The notes beneath the pieces are model-generated. The model was not told where the DNA came from, did not search any database, and saw only the letters and a list, made by a program, of their open reading frames with translations. A DNA stretch of 64,000 nt from Ferruginibacter sp. HRS2-29 (lineage in GTDB: Bacteria > Bacteroidota > Bacteroidia > Chitinophagales > Chitinophagaceae). Location: NCBI RefSeq assembly GCF_024343615.1, contig NZ_RJUB01000158.1, forward strand, positions 51,049 through 115,048, given 5' to 3'. This document shows, one piece after another, positions 8,747 through 19,700 of the stretch. The number at the start of each line of letters is the position of its first letter. Within the stretch, counting starts at the first letter, position 1. Position numbers and translations under genes: made by a program.

Positions 8747-9829
8747 ATGAAGGTTACTTCACCAACCCCAAAATTCAAGAACACACAGGGTTCTACTTTT
8801 CACCAGGAACTAAAACGCAGGGTGAATGAATATTTCACCGCAAACAACAAGAAAAGCACCGGTGATTTTTCGCTGCATTTCAAAGCGATCCTGTTCTGGA
8901 CCTGTTATGTAGCATTATATGTGCATGTAGTTTTCTTTACGCCGGTATCGTGGGTGGCCTTGCTGGAATGCCTGGCAATGGGCGGACTTACCGCGGCCAT
9001 CGGTTTCAATGTGATGCATGATGGCGGACACGGCAGTTTTAGCGACAGTAAATTCTGGAACAAGATCGCGGCGTTTTCGGTAAACGGGCTGGGTGCCAGT
9101 GCATTGATGTGGAACAACAAACACAACATCATCCACCACACTTACACCAATATTGATGGCGTAGACGATGATATCGAGATCAAGCCGATGTTGCGCATGT
9201 GCCCTACACAAAAAAAATACAAGATCCATCGCTTTCAGCATATCTATGTATGGTTCCTGTATACCATGCTGCTGATCATCTGGGTTTTCGCGACGGACTA
9301 TACCAAATATTTCAAGAAAAAAGTGGGTATAGTGCCCATCAAAAAGCTGAGCACTTTCGATCATTTCGCTTTCTGGATCGCCAAAATCGGGTATTATATC
9401 ATGATGATCGCATTGCCGATCTACATGGTTGGGTTTGTTTCCTGGCTGGTAGGTTTCCTTGTATTGGCTATGTTTGCCGGTTTTGTATTAAGTGTAGTAT
9501 TCCAGCTGGCTCATACGGTGGAAGAAACAGCATTCCCTACTCCATTGGGAGATACTAATAACATCGAAAACGAATGGGCTATCCACCAGATCGAGACCAC
9601 CGCTAATTTTGCTACCAAAAACAAGCTCATCAGCTGGCTGGTAGGCGGATTGAACTTCCAGATCGAGCATCACCTTTTCCCGAAAATATCGCACATTCAT
9701 TACCCTGCTATCAGCAAGATCATCAAAAAGACCTGTGATGATTTCAACGTGAGATATATTGAGTATAAAAGGATGAGGGACGCAGTAGTGTCGCACGCTT
9801 TGCACCTCAAAAAAATGGGTACTGCATAA
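8747..9829 (+). CDS. Membrane fatty acid (acyl-lipid) desaturase
   Basis: The 360-residue protein has four main hydrophobic segments and all three histidine boxes of the front-end/acyl-lipid desaturase family: HDGGH near residue 89, HNIIHH near 125 and QIEHHLFP near 306. These bind the di-iron centre. It introduces double bonds into membrane fatty acyl chains using a reductant such as ferredoxin. No cytochrome b5 domain is fused. It is a single gene ended by a strong terminator. Regiospecificity cannot be told. Confidence 0.9.
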   Translation: MKVTSPTPKFKNTQGSTFHQELKRRVNEYFTANNKKSTGDFSLHFKAILFWTCYVALYVHVVFFTPVSWVALLECLAMGGLTAAIGFNVMHDGGHGSFSDSKFWNKIAAFSVNGLGASALMWNNKHNIIHHTYTNIDGVDDDIEIKPMLRMCPTQKKYKIHRFQHIYVWFLYTMLLIIWVFATDYTKYFKKKVGIVPIKKLSTFDHFAFWIAKIGYYIMMIALPIYMVGFVSWLVGFLVLAMFAGFVLSVVFQLAHTVEETAFPTPLGDTNNIENEWAIHQIETTANFATKNKLISWLVGGLNFQIEHHLFPKISHIHYPAISKIIKKTCDDFNVRYIEYKRMRDAVVSHALHLKKMGTA

Positions 9830-9845
9830 AAAGTTTTTCTACATA

Positions 9846-9875
9846 AAAAGCCCCGACAACTTGTTCGGGGCTTTT
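9846..9875 (+). terminator. Intrinsic terminator of the desaturase gene
   Basis: AAAGCCCCGA and TCGGGGCTTT form a GC-rich stem around CAACTTGT, followed by a T run. It begins 16 bp after the desaturase stop codon. Confidence 0.9.
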
Positions 9876-10094
9876 AGTTTTTTACAGGATCAATTATTTA
9901 GGTATTTCGATAATTTCGTATACTTTTCAAGGTATCATATGAGCCATTTTCCTGATCTGAAAAATAACTTCAGGTAACAGTCATTTAATGACTTTTCTTT
10001 GAATCAATTTCAAATTATTGTTAAATATAATGCCTAAAGTATTCAAAAACTCAATTTCTTAAAAAAATTAAAAAGTATTTGACAAAAGACAATA

Positions 10095-10260
10095 AGTTTA
10101 GGGATTAGGGTTTAGAGTTTAGGGATGGGGGATTAGGGATTATAGATCAGGGATTAGCGTTTACAATTGAAAATACATATGCCTGATTTAAACGTCTACA
10201 AACTAAACCCCTAAACTTCCAACCTTCTAAACCTAAACTCTAAACCCTAATCCTTAAACT
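10095..10260. repeat. Telomere-like palindrome (TTTAGGG-rich arms)
   Basis: The 29-bp arms at 10095-10123 and 10232-10260 differ at one position. They consist of TTTAGGG/GATTAGGG-type heptads, with further degenerate heptads in the spacer. The rest of the 410-bp gap from 9877 to 10286 is AT-rich and without a gene. The element sits directly upstream of the glnS promoter. Confidence 0.75.
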
Positions 10261-10273
10261 TCCCTAAAACGCT

Positions 10274-10281
10274 TATTTTTG
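10274..10281 (+). promoter_or_regulatory. glnS promoter -7 element, probably leaderless
   Basis: TATTTTTG fits TAnnTTTG exactly and ends 5 bp before the glnS ATG at 10287. Transcription would therefore start at or within a few bases of the start codon. Confidence 0.55.
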
Positions 10282-10286
10282 CATTT

Positions 10287-11942
10287 ATGACTGAAGAAAA
10301 AAGCCTGAATTTCTTAGAAGAGATCATTGAAGAAGACCTTCGCTCAGGAAAATACAAGACCATCGTTACCCGTTTTCCGCCAGAACCCAATGGTTACCTG
10401 CACATGGGACATGCCACCAGCATTTGTCTGAACTTCGGCCTTACGGCCAAATACGGGGGTTATTCCAACCTGCGGTTCGACGACACCAATCCGGTTACAG
10501 AAGAAACGGAATATGTAGATAACATCAAAGCTGATATCAAATGGCTGGGATTCGAATGGAAAAACGAGCTGTATGCTTCCGATTATTTCGATACGCTTTA
10601 TGAGTATGCAATTAAACTGATCAATAAAGGCCTGGCCTATGTGGATGATTCCACTTCGGAAGAGATCGCCCTGCTGAAAGGCACGCCTACGGAACCTGGT
10701 AAGGATAGCCCCTACCGCAATCGTTCTGTGCAGGAAAATCTCGGGCTTTTTGAAAGGATGAAGAACGGCGAATTTGCCGACGGCACACATACCCTCCGGG
10801 CGAAGATAGACATGGCACATACCAATATGCTCATGCGTGACCCCCTGCTCTACCGCATCAAACATGCGCATCACCACCGCACCGGCGACAAATGGTGCAT
10901 TTACCCGATGTATGACTTTGCCCACGGGCAAAGCGATTCCATCGAGCAGATCACCCACTCCATCTGCACGCTGGAATTTGTGCCGCACAGGGAACTGTAC
11001 GATTGGCTGATTGAAAAACTGGAAATATATCCTTCTCATCAATATGAATTCGCCCGCCGCAATCTTTCCTATACGGTAATGAGCAAACGCAAATTGCTGC
11101 AACTGGTCAACGAAGGTTATGTGAATGGATGGGACGACCCGCGGATGCCTACTATCAGCGGAATGCGCAGGCGTGGTTTTACCCCGGCGAGCATCCGAAA
11201 TTTCTGCGACCGTATCGGTATCGCTAAAAGGGAGAACGTGACGGATTTCAGCGTGCTCGAATTTTTCCTGCGGGAAGATCTCAACCATGCTGCTCAAAGG
11301 GTAATGGCGGTATTGGACCCGGTGAAACTGATCATTACCAATTATGAAGATGGTAAAACGGAAGAATTTCAGAGTGAGAACGGACCCGACGAAGCAAGCG
11401 GCACGCGTACCGTTCCATTTTCAAAAGAACTTTGGATAGAACGGGAGGATTTCATGGAAGAAGCGGCCAAAAAATGGTTCAGGCTCGCTCCAGGTGCGAT
11501 GGTACGTTTGAAAAGCGCTTACATCGTTCGTTGCGACAGCTACGACAAAGATGCTGATGGAAACATCACCGCCATTCATTGTACTTATTTGCCGGAAAGC
11601 AGGAGCGGAAACGATACCAGCGGATTGAAAGTAAAAGGCACCATACATTGGGTAAGCGTACAACATGCCCTGAGTGCCGAAGTACGCCTCTATGACCGTT
11701 TGTTTAAAGTAGAAAACCCTTCGAGCGAAGAAGGCGATTTCAAAGATTATATCAATCCTGATTCCTTACAGATCGTGAATGCGTTTGTAGAGCCATCGTT
11801 GAAAAATGCGGGTAAGGATGACCGTTATCAATTCCTGCGGAAAGGTTATTTCTGCCTCGATGAAGATTCTACCGCAGGGCAACTGGTATTCAATCGCACC
11901 GTTACTTTGAAAGATGCGTGGGCGAAGGAAGCACAAAAATGA
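10287..11942 (+). CDS. glnS: Glutaminyl-tRNA synthetase
   Basis: This 551-residue cytosolic class Ic synthetase charges tRNA-Gln with glutamine. The HIGH-type motif is PPEPNGYLHMGHAT (residues 34-47), and the KMSKS equivalent is VMSKRKL near residue 270. The C-terminal anticodon-binding beta-barrels are complete (for example LKVKGTIHWVS). The length equals that of the E. coli enzyme. GlnS is common in Bacteroidota. It appears to be transcribed alone from a promoter almost touching the ATG; palindromic copy B follows its stop. Confidence 0.97.
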   Translation: MTEEKSLNFLEEIIEEDLRSGKYKTIVTRFPPEPNGYLHMGHATSICLNFGLTAKYGGYSNLRFDDTNPVTEETEYVDNIKADIKWLGFEWKNELYASDYFDTLYEYAIKLINKGLAYVDDSTSEEIALLKGTPTEPGKDSPYRNRSVQENLGLFERMKNGEFADGTHTLRAKIDMAHTNMLMRDPLLYRIKHAHHHRTGDKWCIYPMYDFAHGQSDSIEQITHSICTLEFVPHRELYDWLIEKLEIYPSHQYEFARRNLSYTVMSKRKLLQLVNEGYVNGWDDPRMPTISGMRRRGFTPASIRNFCDRIGIAKRENVTDFSVLEFFLREDLNHAAQRVMAVLDPVKLIITNYEDGKTEEFQSENGPDEASGTRTVPFSKELWIEREDFMEEAAKKWFRLAPGAMVRLKSAYIVRCDSYDKDADGNITAIHCTYLPESRSGNDTSGLKVKGTIHWVSVQHALSAEVRLYDRLFKVENPSSEEGDFKDYINPDSLQIVNAFVEPSLKNAGKDDRYQFLRKGYFCLDEDSTAGQLVFNRTVTLKDAWAKEAQK

Positions 11943-11962
11943 TAACCGATCAGGCGAGAGCG

Positions 11963-12132
11963 GGATCACAGATTAAAATGGATAAAGGGGATTGCACAGA
12001 TCATTTTGCTGGCGCAAAAATGAAAATGCAGTTTATACTGTAGTTACAACTACTTATAAACTGCGTTTCTATTTTTACGAAGTAAAAATTAATCTGTGCA
12101 ATCCCCTTTATCTTTTTTGAAATCTGTGATTA
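11963..12132. repeat. Nested palindromic element, copy B
   Basis: It has the same plan as copies A and C but in the opposite orientation. The left arm carries the GC side hairpin (ATTTTGCTGGCGCAAAAAT, 12003-12020) and the right arm the AT side hairpin (ATTTTTACGAAGTAAAAAT, 12071-12089). The apical arms again read GCAGTTTATA-like. It lies between convergent genes and could end both transcripts; its last bases touch the stop of the gene at 12130. Confidence 0.85.
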
Positions 12133-12531
12133 ACCTTCTCCCTTTTCTTTGTTCGCTATCTTCAAATCAGGAAATAATGCTGTGATCAACACGCCCAACG
12201 TAGCAGCGATCAGCAGGTACAATCCATATTGTCTTTCGGGACAGTAGGCAAAATAACAGGTTGTAAAAACGATAAACACCCTGATGACATAAGCTACTAA
12301 AAGCCCGGCCACAAAGAGATGTGTACGCTTTGCCCATATTTTTTTGATAAGTACCAGTATCACGGAAACGATCGCGAAGAACAGGATCACTTTACCCGGT
12401 TTGCCATAATGGTTCCTTGAGTAAAAACCGTTGAAATATTCTTTAATATCAGCATGATACGTCCAGGGTAAAAAACAGGCTACAGCCAGCAACACACAAG
12501 CCACGATACCGATCCATTTGTAATACTTCAT
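12130..12531 (-). CDS. Uncharacterised small membrane protein
   Basis: The protein is 133 residues from MKYYKWIGIV; an upstream in-frame ATG adds twelve non-conserved-looking residues. It has about four membrane helices (WIGIVACVLLAVACFLPW, VILFFAIVSVILVLIKK, LFVAGLLVAYVIRVFIVF and YLLIAATLGVLITALF). No family was recognised. It is downstream of the giant T9SS gene on the same strand but separated from it by a palindrome. Confidence 0.65.
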   Translation of the reverse strand: MKYYKWIGIVACVLLAVACFLPWTYHADIKEYFNGFYSRNHYGKPGKVILFFAIVSVILVLIKKIWAKRTHLFVAGLLVAYVIRVFIVFTTCYFAYCPERQYGLYLLIAATLGVLITALFPDLKIANKEKGEG

Positions 12532-12607
12532 AATTAAAAGCTTTGTAAAGCGGCGCAAAGATAACATTAAAAGTTCAAGAGGTTCAAGAGTTCAAAAGGT
12601 TCAAGAG

Positions 12608-12677
12608 GTTTAAAAGTTCAAAAGGTTCAAAATGTTGTAGAGCCGATCAACATTCTGAACCTTTTGAATTTTTAAAC
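12608..12677 (-). terminator. Long hairpin after the ELWKTDG-repeat gene
   Basis: The 30-bp arms at 12608-12637 and 12648-12677 match at 28 positions around a 10-bp loop. The region just upstream of it in the window has degenerate GTTCAAGAG/GTTCAAAAG repeats. It starts 11 bp past the stop of the giant gene, so it probably acts as its terminator. Confidence 0.7.
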
Positions 12678-12687
12678 TTTTAAGCTT

Positions 12688-15600
12688 TTACTGTTTCACA
12701 AACCGGTAGGTTTCTTTTCCTGCCCGGATGCTATACACACCTTTCGCCCAGGTGCTGATGTCCAGGATGGTGGTTTGGTTAAGGACGATCTCCGAAACAA
12801 AAGCCCCCGCAGCATCATATATCCTTGCATGTTGTCCTGTGAAGGAAATATCTGTCAACGTGATGGTGAGCCTGCTGGTAGCCGGCACCGGCGAGAGTTT
12901 CAAAGAATTATTCCCGGAGAATTTCACTACAACAGTATTGCTGTAAGAAAACTTACCATCGATATCGATCATCTTAAGCCTGTAATAATTATATCCGTTC
13001 AATGGATTTTCGTCCACTTTGGTATAAAAATTATTTCCGTTACCGATCGCTTTTACAGAACCGATATTGACGAACCTGTTACCATCTGCACTGCGTTCCA
13101 CTTCAAAAGAAGCGGTGCTCTGCTCATTGGCCGTTTTCCAGTTAAGGTCTACCTGGCTGCCCGACGGGTTGCCGGTGAAATTCACCAGTTTCAGCGGTAA
13201 AGCGCTGGTGATCGTCAATACAACTGAATTTGCATTGTAAGTCACCGTACCGATCACCCCTACCGGCCATGTTACCGAACTGAATGTTCCGGTAAGTGCT
13301 CCGCCGCTTGTAAGTATCGTGTAAGTCTGGCCAGCGCTTAACTGTACACCATTGTAAATTGAAATGGCTAAATTTCCGCCCAGTGTAGCTGTTCCGGTCA
13401 CAGCCAGCCGGTCGTATTGTGTGCCAACGGTTGTGCCTCCCAATTCTATCTGCAGTGCTCCGTTGTTGGTATAATTACCGGTGATGTTGAGTATGCCCGG
13501 TGAATTACCCGGCGCTACGATCCCGTTATTGATGAAATTCGCATTTGCCAATGTACCGGTTCCTTTCAATGTTCCTTCATGGAAAACAAGATCCGTAACT
13601 GTAAGTGTGTTTCCTGCTCCCAGGGTCAATACACGGCCGGTTTCTACTTCAAGACGAACCACGGTCGCGTTCACATTCAAGGTAGCTTCGTTGATTACAC
13701 CTGTTGCAGGCAGCAATGCACTTTCTGTAGTACCGGGAACCAGTCCTTTTTTCCAGTTGGCAGAATTGTTCCAGTTGGTATTGGTTGGACCAGCCCATGA
13801 ATTATAGGTTTCCACTCCATAAAGTTCCAGCCCATTGGTGCCATCCGTGCCTACGAATACCAGGTTGTTTCCTGCCAGCATGATCGGGCCCGGGTTTGAA
13901 CTTCCCGCCCCTGCTACTACTTCTGTGTATAGTCGTGCGGTAGTTCCGTCGTACTCCCAAAGTTCAACACCGTTTGCCGGTGTATAGGCCGAGAAGAAAA
14001 CAGATTCCAGGACCGGGTGGTAAAAGAAATTAGCGGGGTTGGAGTTTCCGCTTCCGGCCACGATATCACTTACCAAGATAGTGTTGGCTGCTGTACCATC
14101 TGTCCTCCACAATTCACGGCCGTTAGTGCCATCAGTTGCAGAAAAATAAATATAGTTGCCGCATACGGTCAGATCCTGCGGATCAGAAGAAGTGATGCCC
14201 GGGTTGATATCTTTCAATACTACCGTACCAGCAGAAGTTCCATCAGTTACCCACAATTCATTACCTGAAGTCGGGCTGTAAGCGCCAAAATATGCTTTCC
14301 CGTTCAATACTTTCATTTTGGTAAAATAAGTATCGTCGGCACCTGGATTGATATCCTTTATCATCACGGTGTTGGCATTGGTACCATCACTTTTCCATAA
14401 CTCGCTACCGTTGATGCCATTGTTGGCTGTAAACCAGGCATAGCTGCCTGTACCGGGATAAACAAAGTTTGCAGGATTGCCATTGGCCCCGAGGGAAGTT
14501 GTATTGATATCTTTTATCAGTCCGCCGTTGCCGATAGCTCCTGTGGAACCATAAAAATCCCAGCCGGTTTCCTGGCCGGAAGTCTGGTTAAGCGCCACAA
14601 ACATCAACATGCTGCCTGTGCTGATCATGTTGGTCTCATTGGTAGTGCTTCCTCCTGGTGTTGAACCGCCGGTGCCGGATACGATATCTTTTACCAATAC
14701 CGTTCCCCCTGCTGTACCATCCGTTTTCCACAATTCTGCGCCGGTAGCCGCTTCAGTTGCGCTGAAGTAAAGTGCGCCATTGTGTGGCACGAAGTTCTTC
14801 GGGGTGGAGTTGGCTGTTCCATTATTAATATCTTTCACCAATACTGTACCCGCTACTGTACCGTCCGTTTTGTATAACTCAGCGCCTGTGCCACCTGCAC
14901 CTGTACCCGAGTTGCCGGAAAAATATGCATTGCCATTAAACACGCCAAACTTTCCCACGGAAGAACCTGTGCCGGCGTTGGTATTGATATCTTTTAGTAA
15001 TAATGTTCCTGCGGAAGTACCGTCTGTTCCCCATACTTCCAGGCCGTTTACGCCATCATTGGCACCAAACACCACTTTGCTTCCCACAGCGGTAAGGTTG
15101 ACGATGCCTGCAGCCCCAACCTCCGGATTGATATTTTTCAATAAAGCAGTATTGCCGGCAGAACCGTCACTCTTCCACAATTCTAACCCGTTGGTACCAT
15201 TATCAGCACTGAACAACAGGAAACTTCCGTTGGTGACCATATTGGTAAGTCCGGATGCGGTTGCACCGGAAAATATATCTTTCACCAGTACGGTACCACC
15301 TGCTGTTCCGTCGCTCTTCCACAATTCCGCGCCATTGATGTTATCATTTGCCTGGAAATAAAGAGTAGAACCTATCGCTGTCATTTGAGCGGGATTGCTT
15401 CCGCCGGAGCCACTGGAAATATCTTTTACCAGTACTGTATTGCCCGCAGTTCCGTCGGACTTCCATAATTCTGCACCATTGGTACCTTCTGTCGCCCTGA
15501 AGTAAAGCGTATTGCCTGCAGCGATAAAGTTGAGTGGCGAAGATGAACCTGCGCCTGCGTTGATATCCTTTACCATTACAGTTCCCGCGTTGGTTCCATC

Positions 15601-16536
15601 GGTTACCCAAAGTTCGGTACCGCTTCCGTTGGTAGCCTGGAAATAAACTTTACCGTTCATTACGCAAAACTGCTGCGGGTTACTATCGCCTGAGGTATTG
15701 ATATCCTTTACCATGAACGTACCGGCAGTGGTGCCGTCGCTGATCCAGAGTTCAAGGCCATTCGTACCATTGTTGCCGGCAAAGATCAATTTTTCGCCCC
15801 ATGCCAGTACCCCTCCGCTCATCCCACCTGTATTCGCATCCGGGTTGATTTCCTTCACCAGGACGGTGCCGGCGGCTGTTCCATCACTTTTGAATAATTC
15901 GTAGTTGCCAAACTGAGACGACCCGTTGTTGGCCCCAAAGTAGATCTTCGTACCTGTTCCGGTTACGCGGTTAAATCCTCCGCCCATAGAACCTGCATTG
16001 ATCTCTTTCACCAGTACGGTACCGGCGGCGGTACCGTCGGTTTTGTAAAGTTCATCGCCATAGATCGGGTCATTCGCAGTAAAAAGTACTGTAGTTGCAC
16101 TGATAGCGTTAATATCGCTTGGACCGGATCCAAGTCCTGCTCCCGGCCTCAGGTCTTTGACCATCACCGTACCGGCAGTAGTACCATCTGTTTTCCACAA
16201 TTCCCGGCCGTTCACGCCATCATCGGCCGCAAAGATCAAAGTAGAGCCCATCACCGCGAAGTTGTTGGGAGTAGATGAACCATTACCAGCATTGATATCT
16301 TTTACCAATACGGTATTACCGGCACTGCCATCCGTTTTCCAGAGTTCGATCCCATTGATGCCATTGGTGGCAGCAAAATAGTAATAACTCCCCATCCACA
16401 CGCCTTTGGAAGGTGTAGAAGGAATACCGACAGTGGTAGTGTTAATGTCTTTAAGTAAAACGGCTGTTTGAGCAGAAGCAAACAAGCCTGCGCTGGAACA
16501 TAATGCCGCCAGCAAGCCTCGATGAAGGATTTTCAT
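12688..16536 (-). CDS. Giant secreted ELWKTDG-repeat protein with T9SS sorting domain
   Basis: The protein is 1282 residues from MKILHRGLLAALCSSAGLF, which gives a clean signal peptide; an in-frame ATG eight codons earlier is less likely. About 17 tandem units of roughly 48 residues follow, each centred on ELWKTDGT.AGTVLVKDI, the hyalin-like repeat of Bacteroidota surface proteins. After them come an autotransporter-like passenger patch (NWNNSANWKKGLVPG and GNLAISIYNG), a fibronectin-like segment (LKLVNFTGNPSG) and a type A T9SS C-terminal domain (SLKLSPVPATSRLTI...GVYSIRAGKETYRFVKQ). The function is probably surface display or adhesion; the repeats give no enzymatic motif. Confidence 0.85.
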   Translation of the reverse strand: MKILHRGLLAALCSSAGLFASAQTAVLLKDINTTTVGIPSTPSKGVWMGSYYYFAATNGINGIELWKTDGSAGNTVLVKDINAGNGSSTPNNFAVMGSTLIFAADDGVNGRELWKTDGTTAGTVMVKDLRPGAGLGSGPSDINAISATTVLFTANDPIYGDELYKTDGTAAGTVLVKEINAGSMGGGFNRVTGTGTKIYFGANNGSSQFGNYELFKSDGTAAGTVLVKEINPDANTGGMSGGVLAWGEKLIFAGNNGTNGLELWISDGTTAGTFMVKDINTSGDSNPQQFCVMNGKVYFQATNGSGTELWVTDGTNAGTVMVKDINAGAGSSSPLNFIAAGNTLYFRATEGTNGAELWKSDGTAGNTVLVKDISSGSGGSNPAQMTAIGSTLYFQANDNINGAELWKSDGTAGGTVLVKDIFSGATASGLTNMVTNGSFLLFSADNGTNGLELWKSDGSAGNTALLKNINPEVGAAGIVNLTAVGSKVVFGANDGVNGLEVWGTDGTSAGTLLLKDINTNAGTGSSVGKFGVFNGNAYFSGNSGTGAGGTGAELYKTDGTVAGTVLVKDINNGTANSTPKNFVPHNGALYFSATEAATGAELWKTDGTAGGTVLVKDIVSGTGGSTPGGSTTNETNMISTGSMLMFVALNQTSGQETGWDFYGSTGAIGNGGLIKDINTTSLGANGNPANFVYPGTGSYAWFTANNGINGSELWKSDGTNANTVMIKDINPGADDTYFTKMKVLNGKAYFGAYSPTSGNELWVTDGTSAGTVVLKDINPGITSSDPQDLTVCGNYIYFSATDGTNGRELWRTDGTAANTILVSDIVAGSGNSNPANFFYHPVLESVFFSAYTPANGVELWEYDGTTARLYTEVVAGAGSSNPGPIMLAGNNLVFVGTDGTNGLELYGVETYNSWAGPTNTNWNNSANWKKGLVPGTTESALLPATGVINEATLNVNATVVRLEVETGRVLTLGAGNTLTVTDLVFHEGTLKGTGTLANANFINNGIVAPGNSPGILNITGNYTNNGALQIELGGTTVGTQYDRLAVTGTATLGGNLAISIYNGVQLSAGQTYTILTSGGALTGTFSSVTWPVGVIGTVTYNANSVVLTITSALPLKLVNFTGNPSGSQVDLNWKTANEQSTASFEVERSADGNRFVNIGSVKAIGNGNNFYTKVDENPLNGYNYYRLKMIDIDGKFSYSNTVVVKFSGNNSLKLSPVPATSRLTITLTDISFTGQHARIYDAAGAFVSEIVLNQTTILDISTWAKGVYSIRAGKETYRFVKQ

Positions 16537-16761
16537 AGATTGATTTTGAATTTCGGGCAAATGTATTTTTATTTTTTTTAATATCCTACTTTAAATAAAA
16601 GTTCGAAAATTAACTACAGACAAAAATCAAATGCATATATCTCCAAACGTTTATCCCGTTGATTTATTATAAAAAATTTATACCCAATTTGTAGTAGATT
16701 CCCACTTTCCTGTACGCCCACTCGCGTTTTCGATATATATTCGATAATATAAATTTATTAC
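16537..16761. promoter_or_regulatory. Divergent promoter region between two T9SS cargo genes
   Basis: This 225-bp AT-rich spacer separates two outward-facing genes for secreted proteins. No exact TAnnTTTG element was seen on either strand. It contains a CGATATATATTCGATAATAT patch just before the protease gene. Confidence 0.4.
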
Positions 16762-19700
16762 ATGAAACAATTTTCCCCTTTTTCCTCTTACCTTCTTGGT
16801 TTGTTTTGTTTTTTCGTCGTTCCGGCGATGGCGCAGCAGGCAAAGAATACTGTTCCCAATGACAATAAAGAATACCGCGACCTCCTGTTAAAAAATGCCG
16901 CTTATATGGGCATTTCAAAGGTGGATGCAGCGCAGGCCATCATCACCGATGGTTATAAGGATGACCTTACCGGCCTTACGTTCCTGTATGTACAGCAGGC
17001 ATACCAGGGCATCCGGGTTTTTAATACCATTGTTTCATCCGCTTTTAAAAGCGATAATTTCCAGACCGCATCCGGCACTTATGTACAGGATCTGGCTGGC
17101 AAGATCAGCACCATCATCCCTGCGCTGAGCCCTGTGGCAGCAGTACGTGCTGCGGCAAGCCATCTGAAGCTGAACAGCCAGGCTGCCTTCACTACTGTTG
17201 CAGATAATTTCGCCTCCGGCAAAAGTTATAAGATCAGCGCCGGTGGAATTGCCCGCAGGGATATTGATGCAACACTCGTTTTTGTGCCTTCGGAAGATAA
17301 AAAATCTGTAAAGCTTGCCTGGAATGTGAGCATTGATGTGGCAGGTTCCAGCGACTGGTGGAATGTACGCATCGATGCGATGACCGGTGAGTATCTCGAA
17401 AAAGATAACTGGACGGTGAATGAAACTTTGAACAAGCCGCAGGTTGAGGGATTGACCCCTATGCCCGATTTTGTTCCGGCATTGCCCTCCTCCGCTCCCC
17501 TGGCAGAAGGCAGAACAGCTTTGCTTGCCCCTCCAAATGTAACGACTGCCCAATACAAAGTGATACCCTATCCATTCGAAAGCCCCATATACAGCAGCTT
17601 TCAGACTGTAACCAATCCCTGGGAACTTGCAGGAGCCGGTAACAACGCCACTACCAATGGATGGCATTTTAACGGCGTCAACAACTATACCTTCACCCGG
17701 GGCAACAACGTATTCGCTTTCCTCGACCGCGATAATAATAATACCGCTTCCGCTACCAACAACTGGCCGGACACATCCACTACTCCTGCGCCATCGCTTA
17801 GTTTCATTCACGACCAGAATCCGGCGATCAAGCCTACCCTCAGTGTCGAAAACAAAAAAGTGGCGCTCGACAATCTTTTTTACTGGAACAACATTGTGCA
17901 TGATGTCACCTACCAGTATGGTTTTACAGAAGCCTCAGGTAACTTCCAGGATGATAACCTGGCAAGAGGTGGGACAGGAAATGATCATGTGGATGCCCAT
18001 GCGCAGGATGGCAACGGCACCAGCAATGCCAACTTCAACACCCCGGTGGACGGTACCAGTGGCAGAATGCAGATGTATGTATTTCCTTCAAAGGGCGTGC
18101 TTACGGTAAATACTCCTTCAGCCATAGCAGGTGTGTATCCCAGTTATGAAGGCAATTTTGTAGCACCCAATTACCTCGAAGATATTGGCCCGGTGACCGG
18201 ACAGGTAACCTTGTATGATTCCGCATCTGCCACCCATTATGCCTGTGCTGCTCCCCTCGATCCTTCTAAAGTAGCAGGCAAGATCGTTTTAATAGACGTA
18301 CTGGGCTGTGGTACAAATTATATCGGTAAAGTGAAGAATGCTCAAAACGCCGGCGCTATTGGCGTGCTGGCATATTATTCCACAGTGTTTAGCGTTACCG
18401 GTACAGATGCTACGGTAACGATACCTCAGCTGAATATTTCTACCGCCACTGCCAATACCATGCTGGCCCAGATCAATGCCGGAATCCCCGTAGTGGTAAC
18501 GCTTGCCAGTGTGGGCATTACAAAAGATGGTGACCTCGACAACGGCATTGTTGTTCACGAATATGGACATGGTGTATCCAACAGGCTTACCGGCGGGCCG
18601 GCCAATTCAAGTTGCCTGCAAAATGCTGAACAGGGCGGCGAAGGATGGAGCGATTACCTGGCGTTGATGCTTACTACCAACTGGGCTGCAACTCCTGTAA
18701 CAGCAGGGCCAACCCCTCGCCCGGTAGGCAATTACGCGATCAGCCAGACAACTACCGGCGCAGGTATCCGCCGTTATCCATATTCTACCAATATGGCTGT
18801 TAACCCACTCACCTACTCCAGCTTTTCACTGAGCACCGAAGTGCACGACATAGGAGAGATCTGGTGTGCGGCTTTGTGGGATATGACCTGGAACATCATC
18901 CAGCAGACCAACAGCATCAGTCCTGATATTTACAATTCATCTGCGGTAGCCGGCAACAACATTGCGTTGAAACTTGTTATGACCGGCATGAAGTTGCAAC
19001 CCTGCAGCCCCGGCTTCCTCGATGCCCGCGACGCCATCCTCTCCGCCGATTCCATTTTATATAATGGTGCATATCGTTGCGCTATCTGGAACGCTTTCAG
19101 CCGCAGGGGAATGGGCTTCAGCGCAAGACAAGGTTTATCGAGCAGTGCAACAGATCAGACAGCAGCATTTGATCTGCCGGTTAAGGTCAGGATCAGCATT
19201 CCTTCAGTATTGCAAGTGGCACCTTCTACGCAGCGCACCTTCACGCATACGCTTTCGTGCGATTGTGGGCCAGTGACCGATTACGTGGTACGCGATACCA
19301 TACCAGCCGGATTTATCTACGTCAGCAGCACACCTGCAGGAGCTACGCTCAGCGGAAATGTACTCACGTTCCCTGCAGCATCTTTTACAGCAAGCGAAGT
19401 TAAAAACTACACTATCACTTTACAGACACCAGCTGCCGGCTGCCCGGTATTGTTATCGATCAATGATAACCGTGATGGCAGTACCACAGGTGGATTTGTA
19501 TCTGGCGGTACTTCGGGCTGGAGCACCAGCACTGTAAGGGCCAACAGTCCGGTTTCATCCTGGTTCAGCGCTACACCAACAACGATCACCAGCAATACGC
19601 TTACATCGGCTGCTACGGCAGGCTCGGCAGTTGGCAACCTTAGCCTTTTATCTTTTTCGCATTTTTATAATACAGAAAGCACCTTCGATGGCGGCGTAGT

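Noticed and set aside
10095..10260. Telomere or chromosome end
   Set aside because: The heptads are arranged as an internal inverted repeat between two ordinary genes, so this is an intergenic palindrome, not an end.
13481..16381. Several long frames opposite the ELWKTDG-repeat gene
   Set aside because: They mirror the repeat structure of the real gene on the other strand and show only translated low-complexity repeats.
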